In this document: positions 1 through 5,150 of the stretch, piece after piece
Layout of the letters: each line of letters begins with the position of its first letter
How positions within the stretch are numbered: position 1 is the stretch's first letter
NCBI GenBank assembly: GCA_938083405.1
Contig: CALKCV010000116.1
Coordinates: forward strand, 1-8,872
Length of the DNA stretch: 8,872 nt
DNA from: an uncultured Microcoleaceae cyanobacterium
Lineage (GTDB): Bacteria; Cyanobacteriota; Cyanobacteriia; Cyanobacteriales; Microcoleaceae
Direction: 5' to 3'
Made by a program: the position numbers and the translations under genes
The notes under the pieces: model-generated
Told to the model about the DNA's origin: nothing
What the model saw: the letters and a program-made list of their open reading frames with translations, nothing else
The model's database searches: none

Positions 1-221
1 ACATAACCAGCGATGCCGAGGGAATGGCCCCTGTAAAGGCGGACTCTTTCGCTGGCGTTGCAGAATTATTTGACTGTTTGGAAGGTTTGGTGGATGTAAT
101 AGTAGATGATGGGTCCGAACCCGGAGAGCGGGTGTCCACTATTGTCAATTTAACCGAGTGGGAACCCACTGTCGTCCGGGAGGGTCTCGGTTTTGAGAAA
201 GTCGCGGCTTTAGTCGATTAA
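1..221 (+). CDS. Sua5/YciO/YrdC-family protein (L-threonylcarbamoyladenylate synthase-like), 3' end only
   Basis: This is the last 72 or so codons of a gene whose start lies before the window; the frame is open from position 3 and stops with TAA at 219-221. The C-terminal part matches the end of the Sua5/YrdC fold: an aspartate-glycine stretch (VIVDDGSEPGE), then VSTIVNLT, which corresponds to the family's PSTIVDLT, then VVREG, which corresponds to the usual ILREG. Members make threonylcarbamoyl-AMP from threonine, bicarbonate and ATP for the t6A modification of tRNAs that read ANN codons. The N-terminal KxR/SxN region is mostly outside the window, and the visible segment near the edge (ITSDAEG) lacks the common TSAN signature. 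It could therefore be a divergent paralogue rather than the main tRNA enzyme. The family call is fairly safe; the exact reaction is inferred. Confidence 0.72.
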   Translation, partial: ITSDAEGMAPVKADSFAGVAELFDCLEGLVDVIVDDGSEPGERVSTIVNLTEWEPTVVREGLGFEKVAALVD

Positions 222-243
222 AGTTTATAGTTAAATTAGGTTC

Positions 244-275
244 GTGCCACTTTAGCATCCGGTCTATAGTGGCAC
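244..275 (+). terminator. possible terminator hairpin behind the Sua5-like gene
   Basis: GTGCCACT (244-251) and AGTGGCAC (268-275) form a perfect 8-bp inverted repeat with a 16-nt loop, starting 22 nt after the stop codon of the Sua5-like gene. No T-run follows, so it is not a classic intrinsic terminator. It could instead be an RNA 3'-end structure or an operator-like palindrome. Confidence 0.35.
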
Positions 276-610
276 TGCCAATCTCGGAACAGTCACAATT
301 AATCGCTAGTGACGTCCCGAGCGGTCGTAAAGTCAGGGCGATAGAGCTAGGATGCTTATTCCATAAGCTTTACGCAATACTTAGGGGTGCATTAAATGTG
401 TGTGTTTTCCTCATAAAACTCTGGGGAAAGGATAGAAATTGGTTGTTGCTAGAGAACCAGATCCTAAAAGTGGTAACTTGCTAGGCGTTTTCTCTACGCA
501 CATTTCCTAAAGTTGAAATGTAGATGAGCGAAGGGCAAACGAGGAAATTTCCCTCAACCTTACTTCTTCCTTCTTCTACTAACCAATTCGCACACTACGG
601 TGCATTACCA
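276..610 (+). other. long non-coding leader/intergenic region before the HetZ-family gene
   Basis: About 400 bp separate the Sua5-like stop from the preferred start of the HetZ-family gene, and no convincing gene lies here. A two-part stem is visible: CTCGG (283-287) and GTCAC (292-296) pair with GTGAC (309-313) and CCGAG (317-321). Smaller stems follow, including TGGTT...AACCA around 440-460 and GCGT...ACGC around 485-500. These could belong to a long 5' leader or a small RNA, but the stems are short and could arise by chance. I could not identify a convincing -35/-10 pair. An open frame with a GTG start at 269-484 and an in-frame ATG at 524 exist, but neither has a ribosome binding site. 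Confidence 0.35.
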
Positions 611-615
611 GAGGT
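611..615 (+). promoter_or_regulatory. ribosome binding site that sets the HetZ-family start
   Basis: GAGGT lies 7 nt before the ATG at 623. The upstream in-frame ATG at 524 has no comparable site, so 623 is the preferred start. Confidence 0.65.
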
Positions 616-622
616 AAAAACC

Positions 623-1852
623 ATGACTGTTAAATTTGCTCAATCTTCTAACGTCCAGATTTCTCCCGCCCCACAAGTCGCTAACGAATCTTCTCAAGAT
701 GAAACTAATGTCGTCCAAACTCTGGGCATCGATACAGAAGTCCTGGCAGAGACGATGTTTGCAGAACTAGAAACAGCTTTGAAATTCAAGCCCAGTAGCG
801 GTCGCGCTGTGACCATGCGAATTGCCTGCGAGATAGAGCGAATCTGCCAAAAGAGCAATCGCATTCAAAATTCCGGCGAAGTTCGTTCCTGGCAACTGAG
901 TTTGGCGCGCCATCGCCTGCAAAAGAGCTTGCAATATTATAAGTTCGGTTCTAAGCAGGGTCGCGTTGAGTTGCATTCCCTTCTGGCTTCTATGGTTTAC
1001 CGCCATATTGCTTCTTTTGCTGCTAATTTGAGTTTCCAAGGTCGCTATAATTTGATCGAGGATTTCTTGCAAGGCTTTTATATCGAGTGTCTGCGGGCTT
1101 TCCGCCGGGAACACGATGTGGATGCAAGTTACACTCCTAAGACTAAGCTGGAGTTGGCAGAGTATATGGCGTTTACAGAACAGTACGCCAAGCGTCAAAT
1201 CGGTCTGCCCGGTCGCAACCGCCAACGCTTAATCGTGCTGCGGGCTCAGAGCTTTGCTAAGGGTCAGCCCCCAGAAACTTCTCTGGATATTGAAATGGCC
1301 GTTGAGTCTTCTAAGGGCGAAGAGGCAGAGTATCACAGCCGTTCCGCTGCCGTACAACAGGTCCGGTCGCAAATGGTTTCCGAGGCGGTGGATCCTTCCG
1401 AGGCGGTGTTGCGCGATCGCGTGATTGCCGAGCTGGTTGAGTATCTCCAGTCTCAAGGTCAGCAAGAGTGTATTGATTATTTGCGCTTGAAGTTACAAGA
1501 TTTACAAGCTTGCGATATCGATAAAAAACTGGGTTTGACTTCCCGCGAACGGGATTATCTCCAACAGCGTTTTAAGTATCATGTGGAAAAGTTTGCTCGT
1601 TCCCAAAACTGGAAGTTGGTGCATGAGTGGTTGGGTGCAGATTTGGATCAAAAGTTGGGCATGACTACTCAACGCTGGGAAGAGTTTCAACAAAAGCTTA
1701 GTAACGAAGAACGCCAACTTTTACAAATGAAGCGGGCGGGTGAAGCTGATAAGGCGATCGCTGCTGTCATTGAATGCACTCCCAAACAGGTACAGAAGCG
1801 CTGGGCGAAATTGTTGGATTTAGCTTGGAGTTTTCGCAACAGCGACAGTTAG
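623..1852 (+). CDS. HetZ-family (HetZ or HetZ-related) regulatory protein
   Basis: The protein is 409 aa from the ATG at 623, chosen because GAGG sits just upstream; the in-frame ATG at 524 would add 33 residues that look low in complexity. Residues 1-33 are variable. The conserved core follows: SWQLSLARHRLQ (89-100) with GRVELHS (113-119), a helix with IEDFLQGFYIE (145-155), then LELAEYMAFTEQYAKR (176-191) and LPGR (195-198). The C-terminal part has DYLQQRFKYHVEKFA (311-325) and a helix-turn-helix-like end (about 363-405, TPKQVQKRW), similar in style to sigma-factor or LuxR DNA-binding regions. HetZ is a regulator of early heterocyst differentiation in Anabaena, but HetZ and HetZ-related proteins also occur in cyanobacteria that make no heterocysts. 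No patU neighbour is present, so a HetZ-related paralogue is at least as likely as true HetZ. DNA binding is inferred. A hairpin at 1952-1977 probably ends the transcript. Confidence 0.82.
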   Translation: MTVKFAQSSNVQISPAPQVANESSQDETNVVQTLGIDTEVLAETMFAELETALKFKPSSGRAVTMRIACEIERICQKSNRIQNSGEVRSWQLSLARHRLQKSLQYYKFGSKQGRVELHSLLASMVYRHIASFAANLSFQGRYNLIEDFLQGFYIECLRAFRREHDVDASYTPKTKLELAEYMAFTEQYAKRQIGLPGRNRQRLIVLRAQSFAKGQPPETSLDIEMAVESSKGEEAEYHSRSAAVQQVRSQMVSEAVDPSEAVLRDRVIAELVEYLQSQGQQECIDYLRLKLQDLQACDIDKKLGLTSRERDYLQQRFKYHVEKFARSQNWKLVHEWLGADLDQKLGMTTQRWEEFQQKLSNEERQLLQMKRAGEADKAIAAVIECTPKQVQKRWAKLLDLAWSFRNSDS

Positions 1853-1951
1853 TGGGGGATTTCAAATGAGCAACACTATTTTCAGCCTAGTCTCTAAATC
1901 CTTTCTACTACTGGTGCATACTACTTTTCGCCAACAACCGATCTACTACTT

Positions 1952-1977
1952 CTTTGGGTGGAATCTCCCACCCAAGG
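1952..1977 (+). terminator. terminator-like hairpin behind the HetZ-family gene
   Basis: A 10-bp stem with one G-T pair and a 6-nt loop: CTTTGGGTGG (1952-1961) pairs with CCACCCAAGG (1968-1977). A loose T-rich stretch (ATTAAATTTTAGATTTT) follows. It lies 100 bp past the HetZ-family stop and 124 bp before the PHP gene, separating the two. Confidence 0.55.
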
Positions 1978-2064
1978 ACCATTAAATTTTAGATTTTAGA
2001 TGTGACCGATAAAATTTTCTCAATCCGAGGTCCAGTTGCTTCCGGCAGGAAGTGGCAGATCTGC

Positions 2065-2070
2065 TAAGAT
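2065..2070 (+). promoter_or_regulatory. possible -10 element for the PHP gene
   Basis: TAAGAT matches 4 of 6 bases of TATAAT and would start RNA about 25 nt before the ATG at 2102. No good -35 hexamer lies at 16-18 nt, so this is weak. A short CTTCC/GGAAG repeat lies just upstream (about 2039-2052). Confidence 0.22.
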
Positions 2071-2101
2071 GAATTAGATATGGTAACAATTTATTAAGCC
2101 A

Positions 2102-2818
2102 ATGACGTCTGTTAATCTTGCTCCACGTCCATCAAAGAAACAAGTGGCCCAAAACGGCCAAAAACTCCAGCAAGTCTTCCAGAGTATTGATGTTGATAGC
2201 TGTCCCCGTTCCTACAACTTCCACATGCACACCATCTTCTCGGACGGAAAGTTAAAGCCCGAGAGGTTGATGGAGCAGGCGATCGCCATCGGTCTCAAAG
2301 GTCTGGCCATCACCGACCATCATAGTACGGGCGGCTACGAAGTAGCAAAAAACTGGCTAGAAAACTGGAAATTAGAAAATCCTGACAACATTTCGGCAGC
2401 ACCTACCCTCTGGAGTGGGGTGGAAATTAATGCCCGATTGTTGCAAGTTGAAGTACATATTCTCGGCTACGACTTCGACCCGGAGCATCCTAGCTTGAAG
2501 CCTTATCTTACAGGCCAGGCTCCTCAAGGCGAAGATTATCGGGGGGCTAATGTTATTGCCGCCATTCAAGAAGCGGGCGGTTTGGCCGTACTGGCTCATC
2601 CCTGTCGCTATAGAAGGGCTTCAGCCGCGAAGTTAATTCCAGAAGCTGCCCGTTTGGGGATAGATGCTGTTGAAACTTACTATAGTTACGCTAATTCTAA
2701 TCCTTGGCATCCGAGCCCGAAGCAAACTAAGCAAGTAAAAGAACTGGGCAACCGTTACAAGTTGCTCCATACCTGCGGGACGGATACTCACGGTAATAGT
2801 ATTTTATTGCGTTTATAA
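2102..2818 (+). CDS. PHP-domain metal-dependent phosphoesterase
   Basis: This 238-aa soluble protein is a single PHP domain of the type related to the DNA polymerase III alpha/histidinol-phosphatase PHP fold. All the expected metal-binding motifs are visible in order: HMH (41-43) and D48 in HMHTIFSDG, DHH (72-74) in ITDHH, E108 in GVEI, H119 in VHILGY, H166 in LAHP, and DTH (228-230) in GTDTHG. Such sites usually hold two or three Mn, Fe or Zn ions and hydrolyse phosphate esters or short oligonucleotides; some relatives act on 3',5'-nucleotide bisphosphates or release 5' nucleoside monophosphates. The substrate here cannot be told. The 35-residue N-terminus before the domain is polar and not recognised. 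There is no clear ribosome binding site at the ATG, but the start is supported because the fold begins soon after it. The gene appears monocistronic, between two hairpins. Confidence 0.87.
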   Translation: MTSVNLAPRPSKKQVAQNGQKLQQVFQSIDVDSCPRSYNFHMHTIFSDGKLKPERLMEQAIAIGLKGLAITDHHSTGGYEVAKNWLENWKLENPDNISAAPTLWSGVEINARLLQVEVHILGYDFDPEHPSLKPYLTGQAPQGEDYRGANVIAAIQEAGGLAVLAHPCRYRRASAAKLIPEAARLGIDAVETYYSYANSNPWHPSPKQTKQVKELGNRYKLLHTCGTDTHGNSILLRL

Positions 2819-2855
2819 AATGCCGATTCCATTGTTATTGAAAGACCTCGATCGA

Positions 2856-2896
2856 AAATAAACCCGGTTTCTTTCTTCTAGAAACCGGGTTTATTT
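2856..2896. terminator. bidirectional terminator between the convergent PHP and response-regulator genes
   Basis: A perfect 16-bp inverted repeat runs from 2856-2871 (ATAAACCCGGTTTC core) to 2881-2896 (GAAACCGGGTTTAT core), with one more T-A pair closing a 7-nt loop. T-rich ends on both strands (TTTATTT) suit termination in both directions, and it starts 37 bp after the PHP stop. The AAACCCGGTTTC/GAAACCGGGTTT core may also be a dispersed genomic palindrome rather than a unique terminator. Confidence 0.75.
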
Positions 2897-2934
2897 GCTA
2901 ATGGGGAACGGGGAAAGCAGCAATTTTCCATTCT

Positions 2935-3028
2935 GGTGCATCTCATATTTCCAAAAACACAACTGCGCTCCACGTTGCAACTGACAACTGACAACTAACA
3001 ACTGACAATTTTATTATTGAGATACACC
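2935..3028. repeat. imperfect inverted repeat flanking a heptamer array
   Basis: GGTGCATCTCA (2935-2945) and TGAGATACACC (3018-3028) are inverted copies matching at 10 of 11 positions, 72 bp apart. The CAACTGA-type heptamer array lies between them. The arrangement may be a small dispersed element or a large RNA hairpin arm downstream of the response-regulator gene. Confidence 0.4.
2978..3012. repeat. short tandem heptamer array (CAACTGA/CAACTAA type)
   Basis: Four copies of a 7-bp unit plus a degenerate fifth: CAACTGA, CAACTGA, CAACTAA, CAACTGA, CAATTTT. It belongs to the cyanobacterial short tandemly repeated repetitive (STRR) type and sits 24 bp past the stop of the response-regulator gene. 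Confidence 0.8.
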
Positions 3029-3036
3029 CCCGAATT

Positions 3037-3729
3037 CTAATCTGTCAACCCATGTTCGAGAGCAAAACGAACTAACTCGGTACGACTGTTAGTTCCAGTT
3101 TTGGCAAACAAGCGACTTACATACTTCTCCACGTTGCGGACGCTAGTATTCAAGTCCCGAGCAATTTCTTTATTCATCAACCCTTTAGATACTAAATCTA
3201 AAACGCTCTGTTCTCTTGGTGTGAAATCGATTTTAATTGGGGATGGAGTTTGAGCGATGCCTCCTTTCCCCTGCAACATTGCCTTAATTTCGGCAATTTG
3301 ACTGGCTAAAGCGGCTAGATCCGGAGTTTCTCCATCCCCGAGAGTTACCTTACTGGCTGCTTTGCGATCGAGCAAGTTTTCTACTATTGCCACCAATTCT
3401 TCTGGGTCGAAGGGTTTGGGCAGATAGGCATCGCAACCTGCTTGATAGCCTTGAATGCGGTCGGTTGTCATTCCCTTGGCGGTTAAAAATACTACTGGCA
3501 TTGTTTTAAACCGAGGGTCTTCCCTAACTTGTTTGAGGAATTGATAGCCATCCACTTCCGGCATCATTACGTCGCTAATCACCAAGTCAGGGAAATTTTG
3601 CTGCAACAGTTCCCAGCCATCTTTGGCATTACTGGCTGCGTCAACGCTAAAGTTGCTGTCTTCTAAATATGCTTGTACGGCTTCTCGCAATCCCGGTTCG
3701 TCATCTACCAGTAAGACTCGTCCTGACAT
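3037..3729 (-). CDS. NarL/LuxR-type response regulator (Rre1/Ycf29-like)
   Basis: This 230-aa protein has an N-terminal receiver (residues 3-121) and a C-terminal LuxR/NarL helix-turn-helix (about 167-228) joined by a roughly 45-residue linker. The receiver has the acidic pair D9/D10, the phospho-acceptor D53 (LVISDVMMP), the switch residue T83 (FLTAK) and K105 (LPKPF), so it should accept phosphate from a histidine kinase. The output domain has FTPREQSVLDLV, then NKEIARDL and the recognition region SVRNVEKYVSRLFAKTG. It is a DNA-binding transcription regulator in the cytosol. Its overall form recalls the cyanobacterial Rre1/Ycf29 group, tied to stress responses, but I cannot confirm that without comparison. 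The ATG at 3729 is chosen over one 18 nt upstream because AGGAGG lies just before it. No kinase gene is next to it, so its partner is encoded elsewhere. Confidence 0.9.
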   Translation of the reverse strand: MSGRVLLVDDEPGLREAVQAYLEDSNFSVDAASNAKDGWELLQQNFPDLVISDVMMPEVDGYQFLKQVREDPRFKTMPVVFLTAKGMTTDRIQGYQAGCDAYLPKPFDPEELVAIVENLLDRKAASKVTLGDGETPDLAALASQIAEIKAMLQGKGGIAQTPSPIKIDFTPREQSVLDLVSKGLMNKEIARDLNTSVRNVEKYVSRLFAKTGTNSRTELVRFALEHGLTD

Positions 3730-3734
3730 TTTTA

Positions 3735-3740
3735 CCTCCT
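3735..3740 (-). promoter_or_regulatory. strong ribosome binding site of the response-regulator gene
   Basis: Read on the minus strand, AGGAGG lies 5 nt before the ATG at 3729 and rules out the ATG at 3747. It directly abuts the last TTGTTAA unit of the heptamer array. Confidence 0.8.
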
Positions 3741-3775
3741 TTAACAATTAACAATTAACAATTAACAATTAACAA
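3741..3775. repeat. heptamer array TTAACAA x5 in the response-regulator leader
   Basis: Five perfect tandem copies of TTAACAA (TTGTTAA on the coding strand of the response regulator). The array lies in the probable 5' leader, ending right at the Shine-Dalgarno sequence. Tandem units this short can change copy number by replication slippage. Confidence 0.9.
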
Positions 3776-3780
3776 CTATA
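3775..3780 (-). promoter_or_regulatory. possible -10 element of the response-regulator gene
   Basis: TATAGT on the minus strand matches 5 of 6 bases of the -10 consensus and sits at the far end of the heptamer array, which would put the RNA start inside the array. No good -35 hexamer is seen, so an activator might be needed, or the match is chance. Confidence 0.3.
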
Positions 3781-3796
3781 GCCTTTTTCAAAACTA

Positions 3797-3909
3797 TGAG
3801 GTACGCATATTTAACCCACCATTATCTCCCCCCTTCGGAAGGGGGTACTTTGACAATATTCTCCCCCCTTCGGAAGGGGGGCTGGGGGGGATTAAAAAAC
3901 TGTACCTCA
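3797..3909. repeat. palindromic repeat element with two CCCCCTTCGGAAGGGGG hairpins and inverted ends
   Basis: TGAGGTAC (3797-3804) and GTACCTCA (3902-3909) are perfect inverted ends of a 113-bp segment. Inside are two copies of a C/G-rich palindrome, CCCCCTTCGGAAGGGGG (3829-3845, and a one-bp-longer-per-arm version at 3863-3881), followed by CTGGGGGGG. Similar C/G-rich palindromes are scattered in many cyanobacterial genomes. No open reading frame is present, so it would be a non-autonomous or structural element. It lies between the methionine aminopeptidase and response-regulator genes. Confidence 0.65.
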
Positions 3910-3943
3910 CCGATTCAATAATTGCTATAACAATTAAGCGGAT

Positions 3944-3963
3944 AACAGGCATTCCGGCCTGTT
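3944..3963 (-). terminator. hairpin downstream of the methionine aminopeptidase gene
   Basis: AACAGGC (3944-3950) pairs with GCCTGTT (3957-3963) across a 6-nt loop. It begins 14 bp past the aminopeptidase stop when read on the minus strand. The T-run (TTTT, 3962-3965) is on the plus strand, so on the minus strand the hairpin is a weaker terminator or a 3'-end stabiliser. Confidence 0.45.
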
Positions 3964-3976
3964 TTACAACAAATCG

Positions 3977-4837
3977 CTATAGTTTGGAGCGATCGCTCAA
4001 AATTTCATAACCAGTATCAGTAACTAACACGGTATGCTCGAACTGAGCGGACAAAGCATTATCCACAGTTACCGCAGTCCACTTATCCTGTAAAATCCTG
4101 GTCATCTTAGAACCTGCATTAACAATAGGCTCGATCGCCAAAGTCATGCCAGAGCGAAGCTTAATATTTGGCAAGTCCTTAGTACGGAAATTAAACACGG
4201 AAGGCTCTTCGTGTAAATTCCTTCCCACGCCGTGACCGGTAAATTCTTCTACCACGCAAAAACCATTTCCCTTGACATAATCTTCGATAGCCCCGGCAAT
4301 ATCTAACAAATAAGCACCCGCCTTGACTTGTTCGATGCCTTTATAAAGGGCTCCTTCTGCCACTCGAATTAATTTCTCTGCCTCTGGTGCTACTTCCACT
4401 ACGCCGATAGTTATGCAGGAGTCTCCATGAAAACCTTTATAGTAAGCTCCTGTATCTACTTTGAGGACATCTCCCACTCTAATCACTTTTTTCTTACTGG
4501 GGATGCCGTGGACTGCTTCGTTATTGATGCAGGAGCAAATTGAAGCGGGAAAACCGTGATAGCCTTTAAAACTTGGTTTGGCCCCCATTTCTCTGATGCG
4601 CTTCTCGGCATAAGCATCTAGGTCGGCAGTTGTCATTCCCGGTTGGACTATTTCTGATATTTCTTTGAGGACGGTGGCGACTATTTTGGCAGCCTGGCGC
4701 ATGATTTCTATTTCGGCCTCGGACTTAATATGAATGCCTTGGCGCTGTTTAATTTTCTGCCTTTGGTGCCGTTGTTTTTTGCTCCGGCGAGGCTTGGATT
4801 TATTCGGTGCCGGGAGTAAACTATCAAAAATTCTCAT
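3977..4837 (-). CDS. map: type I methionine aminopeptidase with a basic N-terminal extension
   Basis: This enzyme removes the initiator methionine from new proteins as they leave the ribosome. The 286-aa protein has all five metal ligands of the pita-bread fold: D128 (VDTGA), D139 (HGDSC), H202 (GHGVG), E236 (AIEPI) and E267 (QFEHT), plus the substrate-side histidine H110 in NNEAVHGIP and H209. The catalytic core starts near residue 35 (IHIKSEAEIEIMR), where the compact bacterial enzymes begin. The first 34 residues are extra, and 11 of residues 13-32 are Lys or Arg. The extension could help docking to ribosomes or RNA; that is inferred. No ribosome binding site is clear, but no alternative start fits between the extension and the core. 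Cyanobacteria often carry several map paralogues, so this may be one of a set. It is divergent from the DUF3352 gene. Confidence 0.93.
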   Translation of the reverse strand: MRIFDSLLPAPNKSKPRRSKKQRHQRQKIKQRQGIHIKSEAEIEIMRQAAKIVATVLKEISEIVQPGMTTADLDAYAEKRIREMGAKPSFKGYHGFPASICSCINNEAVHGIPSKKKVIRVGDVLKVDTGAYYKGFHGDSCITIGVVEVAPEAEKLIRVAEGALYKGIEQVKAGAYLLDIAGAIEDYVKGNGFCVVEEFTGHGVGRNLHEEPSVFNFRTKDLPNIKLRSGMTLAIEPIVNAGSKMTRILQDKWTAVTVDNALSAQFEHTVLVTDTGYEILSDRSKL

Positions 4838-4882
4838 TTATGTTGACAAATCGTTAATTTTATGGTAATCAAAACCAGAACC

Positions 4883-4909
4883 GGATAAAGTCCCACCAGT
4901 GGCTTTACC
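4883..4909 (-). promoter_or_regulatory. imperfect hairpin upstream of the methionine aminopeptidase start
   Basis: On the minus strand GGTAAAG-CCA pairs with TGG-CTTTATCC around a CTGG loop, with small bulges. It lies 46-72 nt before the ATG, so it may be part of the 5' leader or an operator. The role is unknown. Confidence 0.3.
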
Positions 4910-4992
4910 TGTTTGCTTCTAGTCTTTTATTAGTCTCTGATTTATTAAGATACCTTAACTTTTGTATTCGATTCCTAGTTTACCATAATAAG

Positions 4993-5021
4993 TTGACAAA
5001 TTACTGGAAATCTGGTATTAG
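4993..5021 (+). promoter_or_regulatory. sigma70-type promoter of the DUF3352 gene
   Basis: A perfect -35 hexamer TTGACA (4993-4998) is followed, after exactly 17 nt, by the -10-like TATTAG (5016-5021, 4 of 6 matches). RNA would start near 5028, giving a leader of about 60 nt that holds the 12-bp palindrome GGGCGATCGCCC (5037-5048). Confidence 0.6.
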
Positions 5022-5038
5022 TAAATTGCCTCTAACGG

Positions 5039-5150
5039 GCGATCGCCCCAACTAGCTCTAAAATCTAACATCTCAAAAACACTAAAAAATGGGTTTGCGT
5101 TCCTCTTCCAAATTTTTAGCGATCGCTCTTGTAATCGTACTGGCGATCGC
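5039..5150. repeat. cluster of three HIP1 octamers (GCGATCGC)
   Basis: Copies are at 5039-5046, 5119-5126 and 5143-5150, one in the leader and two in the codons for the membrane anchor of the DUF3352 protein. Others in the window are at 1413, 1754, 2279, 3989, 6307 and 7077, nine in all. HIP1 is the highly iterated palindrome typical of many cyanobacterial genomes. Confidence 0.95.

Noticed and set aside
269..484. Open frame of 71 codons with a GTG start
   Set aside because: No ribosome binding site, the start lies inside a hairpin arm, and the translation resembles no family I know; the region looks non-coding.
524..622. In-frame N-terminal extension of the HetZ-family gene from the ATG at 524
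   Set aside because: The ATG at 623 has GAGGT at the right distance, whereas 524 has none; the extra residues look unconserved in style.
767..1717. Antisense open frames across the HetZ-family gene
   Set aside because: They mirror a well-supported gene and have no start signals or recognisable motifs.
2978..3012. Possible CRISPR array at the heptamer repeats
   Set aside because: The unit is 7 bp with no spacers, and no cas genes are present.
3730..3747. Upstream ATG of the response regulator (6 extra residues)
   Set aside because: The AGGAGG site lies within this stretch and is correctly spaced for the ATG at 3729.
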